This document shows positions 1 to 12,960 of a stretch of 64,000 nt of DNA, in pieces (position 1 is the stretch's first letter; each line of letters starts with the position of its first letter). A program made the position numbers and the translations under genes. The notes below the pieces were generated by a model. That model searched no databases. It saw only the letters and a list, made by a program, of their open reading frames with translations, and had not been told where the DNA came from. Source of the DNA: Varroa destructor (taxonomy: Eukaryota > Arthropoda > Arachnida > Mesostigmata > Varroidae); assembly GCF_002443255.2 (NCBI RefSeq), contig NW_019211460.1, positions 26,818,481 to 26,882,480 of the forward strand, in the 5' to 3' direction.

Positions 1-945
1 GCATTCTGTTCAACAGGCAAGCGATAGGTTTGGGAGCGACCCGTCTGGCTCTCTCCAAAATCCGAACAACGATGGCCTATTGGCCCTGCCGTGATGACTG
101 CGCATCGAACCGAGCCGGTAACACTGAGCGTGGCATCGTTGCTCTGTGAGGGAATAGCAAGCTCCTGCCAATTGCTATTTGTTTCTACATGGGCGGGGTT
201 CCTGGTGCGTACTGTCTCTGGATCTGATCAGCAGCTCTGACCAACAGCTGCTACTCCTACTGCTGTAGTTACTCCTTTACCCGACTAAAGTAGAATACTC
301 CCGTTATAATGCTCTTTGCTCCCTCTGAAATCGTAGTCCTACCACTTCATACATACGTACATGACTTAGTTAGACAAACGATGAGGCAATATAAACATCC
401 AAACTCGTTCAAGCAGTCACAATTACAGAGAAGCCAGTTATTACGGTGGTTTGTGGGCACACGCCCCGGTGGGGCGGAAATTGCCTACGCAGTTTCAGTG
501 AGTACGATACTGTGCGAGCCATTCAGACGTACAACGACAACGTTAAGCTTCACCTATGCCACAGGCTCGTATCCGTGCATACTCGGGTATGTTGCAAGGG
601 TTTGTTTCGAGGCCAGTGTAGATATGTTTGTTTTATGCGGATTCATATACGACATTGCATTTGTAAATTGCGTTTCGTGAAGTGACCAACAGTTAGTGAC
701 TGCTATCGTACTTGTACCAGTGATATGACTTCGTTACTTGTGGGTGCTGCGTTGGGCTACAACTGCGATTTGTCAAGGCTCGCGGTCTTATGAATTATTA
801 TGAATGCTAGCTTTTACCTTCACGGTATGCTAAATTCTATTGAAGGCATTACTGAGTTTGTTTCTTGCTCTCAGAGGTATTTTCTAAAAAAATAAGCAAT
901 TTTTAGCTATTGTAGCTTCTTGATCCTAGTCGGGAACGGTTTTTC
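1..945. other. No gene recognised
   Basis: Short open frames occur here (for example 309-680 on +), but they overlap one another in several frames, lack recognisable motifs and have no matched splice sites. I see no RNA gene or repeat. It may be intergenic DNA or an intron of a gene that starts to the left. Confidence 0.6.
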
Positions 946-1392
946 TCATCTTCTCTCCAGTCTTCTCCGGCGCTGAGTGGGACCCTGGCGGAAGTAGCAG
1001 CGAACAACTGTTATTCCTATTCGCTGCTGCGGAAGAGCTGAGAGGCGTCCAGGGGTTGCCTCAGCGCTGTAGCCGTATGCGTTCGACAGCTTAGTCGCGA
1101 GCTGAGGTCTGAAGGAGTTAAATTCTGAGGACGTCTTCGGATGGCCGTGGCCACCGCGGTTGCCGTTGTGGTAGCCAGCTGCTTTTGTCTTGGTTCTCCA
1201 TCTCGTTATTCGTGGATGGAACATGAGATGGTTTCTCAAAATGGGAGGCCACCCTATGGTTACACCCGGCCGTGCTGTCACCCTCTCATAACGATCACGT
1301 CTTGCATAAGGGTTACACAACTCAAGGACGCCACACCCAATGAGTATAGCCTCTACTTCCGAACGGAACGAAGCTAAATTCAGAGAATACAA
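946..1392. other. GC-richer stretch open on both strands
   Basis: A 148-codon frame on the minus strand covers this stretch, and a 78-codon frame lies inside it on the plus strand at 1141-1377. The plus frame starts with an ATG in a fair context (GGATGG) and its first 19 residues (MAVATAVAVVVASCFCLGS) look like a signal peptide. The minus frame is Gly/His/Asn-rich in the middle. Neither matches a family I know. Local GC content alone could keep both open. At most one is real, and I cannot choose between them. Confidence 0.2.
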
Positions 1393-2300
1393 CTATCGCC
1401 AGGAAGTGACGCAGGCAGACTCTTCAGCACTTTTTTTTCTAACTATATACAATCTGTGCCCTTGTATAATAGTGTCTATGCGCATTCGAAAATATGTTGA
1501 TTTAAAGCGAGAGAATTGACAAAGCAAGCATAATGAAATGTTCGATCGCTCATTGAGCAAGGTGATTATATTCTAATAATAATATGGTCAAGTTCTTGTT
1601 AATGGAAGTTTAGTTCCACCTCATTGATGAGAAGAACTCAAGACAAATAGCGATCCAGTACGAAACTGCACCGAAAATGGTGCAATTTCTGCTTGAGTAA
1701 ATGCGTCTCACCAGATTAAGTGAAACTAGCGACGTCAAACTTAATTACGCATAAGTTACATTTTATATGGGCAACTCATGAGTAATCAATTGGTTTACAT
1801 TAATCTATTTTTAAAATGTGCCACACGCGGCGACTCCATCCAGAGGACGCAACTTGGAACACTCGGCTCGATTCCTCTCTTCCAGTCACACTGAAGTCAT
1901 ATGTCTTTTTTCTTACAGGTTTTTTAATAACGACAATGGCTGTGACGATTATTATAATTAGTCATCTTCAAATTACTCTATTAACTTTTTGTAAGGTGCA
2001 CATAGACTGCTCGTGAAATGCACAGTTGCCTCGTACACTATATGTCTTGCATGACCGACAATGATAGTTGTGCCTTTATCATTTGATCGGTTTATCTTCA
2101 TGCCGTTTTCACTATGATCGGTAAATAATCGCGCCCAGAAACACAGCCGAGTCAAATCAAAGATGTCAGTTCTGCGCCTGTTATTGTAATTAAAAGGTTA
2201 TTCGGTATATATGATCTATACAAATTTGCACCAATGTTCTTCGCCTCTTTATTGTGGGAACTTCACTGAAACGTGCGTCCGCCAGCGAAGCATGTCCACA
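1393..2300. other. AT-rich DNA, no gene recognised
   Basis: This stretch is AT-rich with scattered short open frames. I see no domain, no matched splice sites and no clear repeat. Confidence 0.6.
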
Positions 2301-2995
2301 CCTACATCTACCTTATGCACGCGCATTGTATTCAGAATATCTTATATAAACAGCCTGCTTGCTCTACCACAAAAAAGTCTTCACCGATCATCAGGTTGGT
2401 ACTTCGTTGGTACATTCCTATTGTCTTGGTTCAACTTCTTTATTTGAATACACATGATTTGTTTACAGCGACTATGGTGCCAGCGTTTCCAGAATCGATC
2501 ACGAATGCTGGCATCATCTATGAGTACCGTCCAGTCTTTTAATTCAGTCAGCGTACAATGGTCAGCCGGCTGCCGCTGCAGCAATGCCCGCCGAGAGAAC
2601 GTAGCTCGGTCATCATGCCTCTTCGGTCCGATGGATCTTGTCCTGTATCTATCCGTCGTAGAATGGAGGCAAGCCCTATTGCGTGTTTCAGCCCCCGGCG
2701 ACACCTCCCCTACTGTAACAACTTTTTCCACCAGTACTCTTACAGTCATTGCCACTGCCAACTTAATCAATGTATTGCCATTCTGCTCATATCTTCGCGA
2801 GCCTATACGATTTATGTTGACCCTTAAACGCAGACCTTTTTCCTTACAACATCCAAACTTTGGCCGCCCCACAGGTGCTCATTGTCGTACTGCTTTCCTG
2901 TGATTCAATCTTCTATTCCCGTCGTTCGCTGAATACTACAGAAGTCACCTTGACTTATGTATATTGCAGCTCAAAACTGCTTTTTCCGGGACCAT

Positions 2996-3056
2996 TATTA
3001 TTGAGGTAGCGGATTGCCATTTCCATGTCGAATGGAAATCCGCCACCTCAGTGATG
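2996..3056 (+). ncRNA. Hairpin with let-7-like seed (candidate small RNA precursor)
   Basis: If transcribed on +, the sequence folds into a stem. Positions 2996-3007 pair with 3045-3056, including three G-U wobbles. An A-C mismatch follows, then six pairs (3009-3014 with 3038-3043), a six-base bulge, six pairs (3021-3026 with 3032-3037) and a five-base loop. The 5' arm from 3002 reads UGAGGUAG, the let-7 family seed, but the rest does not match let-7. The small loop and large bulge are atypical for a pre-miRNA. It could be a chance hairpin or a foldback element. Confidence 0.25.
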
Positions 3057-3746
3057 CTCATTTATAGAGTCATGCTGACAATTGTATCTACATCCCCGCT
3101 TCAATGCTCCAAGACTCTGTAAATTCCCCCAAAGGCCAGATGTCTTGCCTCCCGTACCTGTCTCTTCGCATCGCTATGCTTCCGACGGTTGCCGATTGCC
3201 GTCGCTTTTAGGAATGACGTGGTGTGACCTCCACGGTCATCTGAAGCACATGGCCTGCCGCCCCTTCCTCGGTCACTTACTCTTCAGAGAAGCCGCTATT
3301 CGGCTGCTTTATATTTTCGTTGTGCCCGTGTGTGTCGCTGTCGCCAGTGTTCGCTCGCATGGCTGCCTCCATCAATTTGTGTTCGGTTTGAATTCGCTTG
3401 CATTCTTTTCCTCATGCACTGCACCGCACGCCACCCCGCACAAATGACCCAGTTTACAGCTCTAGACTGAACCGGCATCTGTTTCGGCCTTCGGCGTTGC
3501 TACCATCGGCCTCATGGCCATCGTTATCGTTGCCTCCGTTAACCTTTCTCCCTCCATTACATGCCCCCAGAAATGTTACTAAAAAAAAAGCGTTGCCTTT
3601 CAGACGCCCCTAAAATACTCCGCCTCGTCGTTCTTCCTCGACGACGGTTCATTCAGCGGCGTTGTCCGTCTGTCCCCTTCCCCAGCCTTCTTCCATAGTT
3701 CGATGGTTCGTACTCCGTCTGTCCAGGTCAGAATGGAGAGCCCAAC

Positions 3747-3768
3747 GTGACGTCATTAATGACGTCAC
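3747..3768. promoter_or_regulatory. Two CRE/ATF palindromes in a perfect 22-bp palindrome
   Basis: Two TGACGTCA sites (3748-3755 and 3760-3767) are separated by TTAA. Together with the flanking G and C they form a perfect 22-bp palindrome. TGACGTCA is the full cAMP-response element bound by CREB/ATF bZIP dimers. The GC-rich surroundings support a promoter, but no gene start is identified on either side. Confidence 0.4.
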
Positions 3769-4130
3769 CTCGAACTCTCCTCATTGCTCTCGAAACTCAA
3801 ACGAAGAAAGGCAGACAAGAAGAGACGAAGAGTAAAGAAGCATGATTGTTATCTCGCCTACGCCGCACGGGCGGCGGCGCTACAGCTCGCTAGTGCTAGA
3901 CGTGCACGGCCAACATAGTCACGGGCACACCACGCAGAACCAGTCGACGCGGAGCGACTGACGGACCGAAAGGTACTGCTTTTTCCCTCTCTCAATCGAG
4001 GGGGATGGTGAACACGCACGTGGTGGCGTCCGCTACCGATATAGCAGCCACGCAGACAGCAGGGGCTCGATTCTGCCGATATCCCTAGCGTCCTACTGAG
4101 GGTCAATCCACGATGCGTCACATACGTGTT

Positions 4131-7100
4131 CTAATAAATATGTGATAGCATGTAAACACATCTAACAACCTACGAAGTGTTGTTGGTCTCAAGAGAACGG
4201 TACAGAGACAAACGAATCTAAGAACAGGTACAAATCCGTTGTACGCTTCATTTCAATTATTATCCCTCAGGTAGAACGAAGTTCCTCGAATCTTGAATCC
4301 GGATACGCGTTACATCACGATGTTGATCCAAGTACGTATTACATGATACATAGCAGGTCAGAGTAAATACATGGCTGAAACGATGGGCATCCATTGCAGA
4401 AGTATCTTTGGCTCGTCGGTAAAAGACAACTGCGTGTTTTTGATAAATAAGACAGAGCCCACGCAGACTAAAAAGGAAGAAGATATTAGTGTTTTGAATA
4501 GTGGTCAAAGTTGCTTTTACCACTTGCGGCTGCATTATCGTGCAATTATTTGCCCCAAGAAACTTAGTACCTTTACCTATTGCAACAGTTACGCTTAAAA
4601 AAAAACGACAACAACGAACTGATTTCAGCAGATGCTCGTACCGCACATCAAACATGGGTGCAGAATATCAATTATTTATATAATTAATTTCAGCTGTAAT
4701 ACAGTTAATACCTTGCAGGAGACAAACTAATTTAGAACTTATTCGCAGTACAGCATTAAAATGAATCATCATTTATACCCAACTTTCTTTAAGTAAGACG
4801 ATAATTATTTGAAGAAAAAAAATCAACAACCTGTATATTATTGGTCGGCTTCGAAGAATGGCCGGGTCTGCAAGGGTGTGCCATGATTTTAAGTGCCAGA
4901 ATGACCTCATCCCAGTGACCACATAGCTCAGACTCCGATTCAAATTAAGCGAGAGCATCATACGTCCTTTCCAATTATTATCTCGCTATGAAAGTCGGCA
5001 GCGAATGAGATCTACTCGTGTGGCCATTCGGTGTCTTCTCAAGTACTCTAAGTAAGAGCACAAAGGAAAGATCGATTTTGAAGATGTGAGGCGGAGCGCT
5101 TGCCTATTGTCTAAAGGCGAAGCTGTATGAATGGCGTCGCTGTTGTGGTTCTTGCTTGTTATATGCATGTATATGTATATCCTCCGGGTGTTGCGCTGCT
5201 GCGATGTCCCCATGGCTGCCCCGATGTTCGGGTGTGGAATAGCTTTTCGTGACCGCTGACCTTTTGAATGCGTTAACCTCTCGCGACCCCTGAGTACGGA
5301 AAACCCCAACGAAGATCCTCTACCTTCCTAATACTCCCCAGTCCGAATTCCTTCGTGAAGGTTGGCCAAGAAACTCCTTTCTCATCCAATACTGTTAGCG
5401 ACACTACGGCAGACGAACACAAAGATTCATAGCAGACATTGACACACGGCTTAGCCCTGCCCGTGTCCATAGCAAAGTAAGCCCATTATTGTTTCAGTTC
5501 ATCAGCGTGATAGGCCACTGAACTCAGATAGTATTCTGCTCCTCTCTAACTCCCTCTAACCTGACATTCCCCTAACCTTTATCTCTACCTTGGCCTACGC
5601 TTACCTTGTCTGGCTCTGATACAACGGTGGCATTAGTTGTTCTGTTCCTTTTTTCTTTGGTGTAAGAGCCGTGGCGGTCGCTGCGACGGTAGTCAAACCA
5701 ACATGTCATTCCCCGTTCGCTCACAAAGAATTACACGACGTTCTTTAGAAATGAGCGATGTTTGCTCTGCTGTCACCACCTCTACAATGGAATCATGTAA
5801 TTTTTTCTATGTACTAGAGCTAAGAACATAAAGCGCGTTTGACTGTACGCGTACGTACGTACGTTGCATTACCGCGGACCAACCTGTGGCGAAATTACGA
5901 AATCGGAACGACCTGACCCGCAGGGAAAAATTTACTAGCTTGTCCTAAAGGACCTGGCAAGCAAAAAATGCTTGACGATGACGGAGGTAATCATTACGTG
6001 CTTGCGCTTTTGTGCCAGTCTCCAATCTCGTCCTTTGTTTCTCTGGCCTTTTCGTTTGCCGTTAATTTTCTCAGCAGCAGTCGCCCATCAGCAAGACCAC
6101 AAGCGATGATAGAAGAACGAAAAGGGCGGAGTTTAAAATGGCTGCCCGTCATAGAAAGGCAATCATAAACCATCGAACGACATACGCGCCTTTATGATAT
6201 CATGTATACACGTATCTTCGTATGACAACGGGTGAGCTGCGTGCATGCGGACAATTGGCTCTTCTAACACTTTTCGGTAAAATCGACTATAACTCTATAT
6301 TTTTATCAATTAACATATGGTCATCGATCTCGGATTGCACACAAAGCCAGCTCCTCGTAGTTGCAATGATCGTCAACATATCATCCAGAACAATTTTCAT
6401 TCGTGTAGATCTAAAGGTGATATGTTACCGGCTACAATCGCCGCTTTAGTCGATTTGCTATTTACCGGCAAGCCTGTCCTTTGTTATCATTACTGACCCC
6501 AACTGAATCAATCAATCAACTTAAAATTCCGTCTTCGCGCATAAACTGCATGAAATTAATTAATTAAGGGAAACAATGAACTTAAGACTGTGCTCTGTCT
6601 ATGTACGTCTGCTTACTGACAAAGGGACAACGGGAAATCGTTGTCGTCTATAACGTAAAAATTAACCGGAACTTTCTGGAAGCACCAGTTCACTCCGGAT
6701 AGACAAGCCCACCAAGCCAGAATGACTGGCACGTGCCTGTTGAAGCACTTTCATTTGATCTCTTTCGACTTTATCTGTCTGCTGTAACAGGTATGTCGAT
6801 GAAATAAACGTTCAAACCTTCTTTCAGTTCAAAACCTGTACTTCTGCATACAATCGCAGTATCAATAGGACACGAAAGGAATAGCAGACTAGGCTCACCT
6901 AGACCTTTGCATTCGTGTAAGGCCACATGTCACCTCAACGCTCACTTGTAGGGTGGATTTCGATAGCAGCATCGAATGCGAACAACGTTCACGAAAAAGT
7001 TCGTTGGCCACAGAACCCCGTTGTGCTTCTTCTCCTGTTGCATTGTTCCCTCCAGGGGCATGCAAGAAGAAGATTGCCAGCGGTGTGGCATTCTTTTAAG

Positions 7101-10100
7101 ACATACCACCCTACATGTGCAAGTCGTCACCGTGTCTTTTCGCTGCATCATGCGCTACCTTGTTCAGTAACAATAAGTTATTTATGAAATACCCCCCCCC
7201 CCCCCCCCCCCAGAACGCAAATCTAAGCATATGTTGCGTCGGCTACAGTAGCCAAATTAGTAATGTAAAGGTCGGTTGGTGACAGTAACAGCAGCAGTAA
7301 TGACTGTCCTAGCGACGGCTCGGTGTGAATCGATTTCGTCTAGTCCTACTAATTCCCAAGAATTAGCTCCTCTAAAGCCGGAACCATAAAACAAAGGTGA
7401 GAACGAAACCGGCAGGGCTAACGTCTTCTCAGCGATCTTCTGAAGCTTTTTTTGCTTCAGCTAGGCGAGCTCACAGTTCGGCTTCGTCAGTTCTGGGGCT
7501 CGCGACCCCGAAAAACTAGTCAACTATAGTAACTCACTCAATCAGCGCACTTCGGACGGTGCACCGTGGGCCGGGTGTTCAGCTTGAGCACCTACCTGTG
7601 AAGCAAGCAATAACGCAACGACTGGCCATTGGTGTTAAGCGAATGAAACGTGGTCCGACCTACACGCGAATGTAAATGGCGATGGTGTCTAGCTGGTTAC
7701 TTCGGACCGCAATGAAATCGATGTTCAAAGAATCCACTATCGAAGGAAGGCAGAGTTGGCCTGCTAAGCATTAAGCTCTCGTTAACTGCATGTTGCTGAG
7801 AACATTGTTTCATACATTACGGATTGCGTCGATGCTGTGAGTCATGAAATTATTATATAGGTATGGTTGAATGCCGGTGGGCAAACGATAGTGCTTAATT
7901 CAACGTGTTCTCTGTTGCTGGAGAGCTTCGAATATAAACCCAAATATTTATTAATTCTCTAGAATATATTGAAGAGCTATGATTCATGAGAAACTGCGTT
8001 GAATTGACTTCGGGGGTCATTATAGAGCTTCAGCAAAAATTCATCGCGCCTACCAGTTCGCTCGCACTAACAACGCCCTTTTACGCTTTCAGAGATTGTA
8101 AAATGAAGTAAATATATGGGAAGATAGTTTCTGACAACTGATACGAATAAGGAGACCATCTGCATCTAGTTCACTAAAGTTAATTGTGATACAGGTTGCG
8201 CTTCGTATGGCACGATACGACACGACTTAGGCACTAGCAATCACACAGCTGAAAGAGATGAGCAATTAAAATACCCTCCGGGGGCTAACCCAAAGGACAA
8301 TACAAGGCGAATATAATAGGGCAACGATTTTTCTTTTTCCGCACTAAATGTAACTCGTACCTGTCGTTTCTGCTTTTTCCTCATAGGAAGTCAATACTTA
8401 CGTCAACGATATCTTGACATGACAATTTACATCAAAGAACTAGTTGGAAAATTGAAAAGAGTGCAGAAAGGTGGACTAAGTTGGCGACTAATATCCTGTT
8501 TGCCTTCACTGTGACCTGATGCAAACTGAGAGCAACATGATAATATTTCTGGACGCCAGACAGAGGCAGTATTATTCAACGCGAAACTATAACATAGAAC
8601 TAATCGTCTATGCTCTCTACACCTCGCAAAAGCTGTTGTACAAGCTTAGAATCCATGTGTTGCATGGTAGCAAAAAGCTACTTTTCGTCCGCTCGATTAC
8701 AACAGGTTGTTTTTTTTTACCTACCGTTGCCTGTTCTCTTCATTTTTAATTTAAAGTAGGTCGACTTTCTAGGGCATTTGCATCTCATAACGTTGCTTCG
8801 GCGCAGACGCGGCATCATAGGATCTGTGAAAAAACCAATAAAAGCACTAAGTACATTGTGGCTTGTACAAATACGAATTAACATTCTCCATGTTTGATTG
8901 CAAGCTGATGCTCCGCTGCTACTGGGCTTCGACGTCGATTTTTTTCCATAATACACCGTATAAGCTGTTAGACATAGTATATATATCGATTCATTTTTGC
9001 ACCGCTTCATAATGCTAATTGTGGAAGCAAATGTCGGCTCTTGTCAGCCATCCTAACCTTGAGCGGATAAGTGTAAATGCGATCATTAGTTTCGAGAGCG
9101 ATGATAGTAGCGGTAGCTGGCAAGCGACTACTACCTTGAACCTCATGCGTGAAACATACAAGCCGTCAACGCTAACTCGCCGACGTCCTCCCCCCCCCCT
9201 CAAACGTACGCAATAACGTACGCGTTCGGCGTAGCGATAGCATACGCATACGGACGTGGAAAAAGGGGAGCAGCAAGGTCAATCGTCGACCTCGTCCTGT
9301 TCACAGTAGCAATTTTAATCTCCTAGTAACAGTTTTCTTCCATACAGATCGAGTTGTTTGTCTGCGAACGGTGAGACGAGAAAATAAGGGCAGCGCCAGC
9401 TGACGATAATAGCTTGCATCTCATTCTAGTCTTCGACCAAGGATAGCGTATATTAGTACATACAACGGTTGTACAGATTCACTACCGTATGCCAGAATGG
9501 AATCGGCACCGTTGCCACTGTACTGCCGGTTGATATGTAGTTAGAACATGTGGCACACAGCGTTTGAATAGCACGCAACCAGCCAGAAAGTTTCAAGTGG
9601 TTTCCGTAGCGTTTTGCCAGTATCAATGCACAATAGCTGTGCATTGTGGTAACTGTTTCTTTCTGCCGCAACTACTGCTACGGTTGTTACGGCTTCTTTT
9701 TACGCTGACTGAATCAAACTGAAGCATTTCTCCCACGATCTTCCTATAGGTCGGCCTCGGAGACGAACTGCTTCGTACTGCAAGCGAAGAGGAGGCTTCG
9801 CGAAGCTATCAGCCTGTGAAGAATCAAAGATTGCTACCTCGATGCAGACAGTTAGTCAGACGAAAATCGGCAATAGCAGCACCAGTCGATTTCCACAGTG
9901 AGTGTACTTCTACCCCGTAGATATCTATCGAATGAAAGCACAGGACCCTTCGACACGAGAGCCAGTTCACTTCAGTACAATATCCGCACAAAATATATAC
10001 CTCGCTGCCGCGAAAGGAAAACGAGAAGTTTCGTCCATTCGTGACAGCGAACCCCGCCGCTATCGGCGCCAGCAACCGTCGACGATCACCATATCGGTCA

Positions 10101-11800
10101 ATCGCATGCAGCTTTTCGCGTACGTTTTGATTGTCGAAGAAGTAAAAGAGTAGCCTGCACCGAGCAGACGATACGCGACTAAATAGAACTAACGGTCAAG
10201 TTTCAAATCTGCAATGAAGGGGTGAACGCGCCGCTCAAAGTTGTATCCAAATATTCTCTAACTTTCTTTGTCAGTCTGTTCGCAGACAGTAGCAGCTATC
10301 GGAATACGATGCTTTCGGCGTTGGCGATGCGGAACTATAGTCTCTTCACATAGAGCCTCTAGTCAAACAGTGTGCATTGGCGGGCAAATTTAAATTTTAC
10401 GAATGTTCCTGTCAATATGCTCATTTGTGTACACGATTGAAAATGACGGGGAACGAAAATACAGAGCGCATTCTATCACTCTAACTACTCCAGCGACGAA
10501 CAAAACTACTTGCGATACTTAATAGTTAGTTACAAACGTAGCGCTGGCCCGTCCGAGCTCAAGTGAAGGCTTTAAATGCGCGTGGGCTGTTGGTAGCATT
10601 GTATGCAATGAAAATGCAAGCAAAACCAGGATTTTTATCCCAGTATTTGGCAACCTCCCTCCTTATTTAGTCTCCTTCGCACTTCGCAAATCACTGTCAG
10701 CCAAACAGCTCATTCCTGCGTCTAATCTATTTCGAGCTGATTGCGGGCCGACAGTGGTGCCTTAAAGTGATACAAACCGCCTAGAAACAGTCCGAGGCCA
10801 TTGCATGGAATTGTTTATAGGGCTTGTAATGGACGCAACAAATGCGACCTTCGGACCGCTGTAGTTTGAGTGGTACTGCACTACGATAAATATCACGTTT
10901 ACTGCAGAGAAATACCCATCTGTATTGACTTTAAATGGGTCTGTGATGACATGATATGTCGTATTTGACACCATATAGCGTATTGAATCTGTTCCTTGTC
11001 GATTGTCATAAATGTACCCGGTCCTGGGTTAAGGGAATAGTCTTTCTGCTCGAATTTAGCAAGTGGTACTCTCAAATCGAAAGGTGATTATTCTAAGGGT
11101 CATTTCCGCACATTAGACTCACCTAGTTTACTTAAACATATAAACATTACTTGATTTACATGCATGATATCTATAATCTGGCTTAGCACTGTTGAAAAAA
11201 ATCGAATGAAAAACGATAAATTGACTTTATACATCATCATATATTCCAAAACTTACGATCAGTGGGCTGACGATAAGCAGTGGGGCGCTTTTTTCTACAT
11301 TTTGTAACATTAGAAGCTTCGCAAGTCTTATACGAAGCGTCATTGGATCTCTTTGCTGTCATAAGCTTCGCGTTTTATTAGAAGAATACTTAGAAAAAAG
11401 GTCTGTATAAACAAGGCGCTTTTGAGCTTTTCGAGTAGTCTGTGTGTATTTTAACTTCAGTAAAGTGGGGTGTATTCACAGGGGAGAAGTTCTTGACAAA
11501 ATTCAAACAGTTCAGTGTACTGGGGTGTTCAAACGTTTAACGCGATAATACTTGGGTAAACATTGAAACCTATGACCTTATGTCACGTTCGACCTTGCTA
11601 CGCTGCATTACAATAGTTATCCAACGTATTATTATTCTCAGCGCTTCAACATCTACGCTCTACATAAATGACCCAAGCTCTAAAAACGTCTTGGCTTTCA
11701 TGATCTACATAGTGGAACCCATATAAATAAAACGCCCTATTAACAAATTGCCAAAATAAGATAGATCGATCGCATTTACGCAAATAAAGTAATGGTAAAT
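4131..11800. other. Long AT-rich stretch, no gene recognised
   Basis: I found only short, mutually overlapping open frames with no domains (for example 8519-8749, 9019-9216 and 9902-10153 on +). A (CGTA)n patch lies near 5850-5870, and a TTAA repeat near 6548. A 20-base C run is listed separately. This is best read as intergenic DNA or a long intron. Confidence 0.5.
7192..7211. repeat. Poly-C/poly-G tract (20 bp)
   Basis: An uninterrupted run of 20 C on the + strand. It is probably length-variable and prone to sequencing error. Confidence 0.9.
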
Positions 11801-11809
11801 AGCATTTGT

Positions 11810-12259
11810 TTATTCGTAGTTCGCCCCTTTGGCGTGATTTCGTGTCTCGTTATTTGTAATCTTTGAAAGAAACCAGTGCAATATACAACTGATGTTTTCT
11901 ATTTTGGCGTGCACCAAAAGTTCATCGCCATACCAGAGGCAATGGCCATGACGGCCTCTCCTTAGCAGGGGGTTCAGCACCCCTTTCTCAGCAGTAGACG
12001 CCTGGACGGGGGCGTTCCCACATAGAACACAACACGGAGCGATCGATGTGTTTGTTAACATCATCACCGAGACGATAATGCGTGCCGGCATCTTTGAAGC
12101 CGCGAATTCGTTTTGCTCTACACAGGCCATACTCGCGGAGGAGCGACTGGCTCGTAACGCCGATACGGTTCGGTTCAACTGAAACAGCCCATTATGGATA
12201 GCATTGAATTGAATGGAGCCTGTAGTCCCAGGAGCTTGAACCTGAAAACCACTGGCCAA
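11810..12259 (-). other. Possible decayed coding fragment, function unknown
   Basis: On the minus strand one frame is open for 149 codons. A second minus frame, around 12000-12190, gives a separate protein-like stretch containing GLCRAKRIRGFKDAGTHYRL. Two overlapping plausible frames suggest either a frameshifted old gene fragment or chance in a slightly GC-richer segment. I see no matched splice sites or start and recognise no domain. Confidence 0.2.
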
Positions 12260-12639
12260 CCATGACTATCGCTGGCGTTTCTAGGCCAACTTGAAACTCT
12301 TTCCTGTCAGTGCTGCAGTGATAACGGCGGTTTCTCGCTTCAATGAGGATCTGTTTCCGTGTGTGTGGGTGCACCCCGATATACTCCGTCGTATACAGGC
12401 CGAACCTAGGATATTGATGCGAACCTACGCGTAATTGAGGATACTGATAGTATAGTTACGACGATGTTGCTGAAAGTATAGAAGATTGCCTTCGTGTTCT
12501 TCATCACAATGCAATTATTATTCAAACTCCGCAACTACGCAGCTGAGCGTGACGACAGCTAAACGACTCAGATTCTGACTTCCGAAACCTACTGGATAGT
12601 GAATTGAAAAGCTTGCACTGATCTGGATATCGTATTATC

Positions 12640-12960
12640 TACCAACGAGCCGCCTCTCTCCTACATCGTCACTCGGTCGCTCGCGTCCTGGTCGCGTTTG
12701 TTATGGCGCCGACGTTGTCGTTGAGCAGTCAGTCAGTCAGTCAGTCAGTCACCCACTCACTCGCTGTTTTTTTTACACAGTGCCCACACAATGGCTCATC
12801 GTCCCTAGCGCTTTTGCGCCGTCTCTCGCTTGCGTTTGCTTCAACTGTTCTTCATCAGCAGCTTCCAAGGGAGTGCGTTATAGCACACGATCTTATTTAT
12901 TCAGTTACAGTTAGTTCCAGTCGTAGCAACAACTCTTCTTAAAAGTGGCAAAATTTGCGC
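12640..12960 (+). other. GC-rich patch with CAGT repeats, possible 5' region
   Basis: This short GC-rich patch holds six tandem CAGT units (12726-12750). A frame starts at an ATG at 12703 (MAPTLSLSSQ...) and runs 79 Ser-rich codons through the repeat. The composition resembles an arthropod 5' UTR or promoter. No downstream exon is tied to it, and the frame is probably not a gene by itself. Confidence 0.25.

Larger units (their letters stand above)
2301..4130. other. GC-rich island, possible promoter or 5' exon region
   Basis: GC and CpG content rise here compared with both flanks. Frames of 149 codons on + (2454-2903) and 163 codons on - (2381-2872) lie antiparallel, and a 121-codon frame follows at 3082-3447 on +. 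None has a recognised domain. The segment 3480-3720 is pyrimidine-rich on + and 3780-3840 is purine-rich, with a double CRE-type palindrome between them. This composition fits a promoter or 5' UTR better than a coding exon. No downstream gene can be assigned to it. Confidence 0.35.

Noticed and set aside
2381..2903. Antiparallel 149- and 163-codon frames
   Set aside because: No domain, splice sites or start evidence. GC content explains the openness on both strands.
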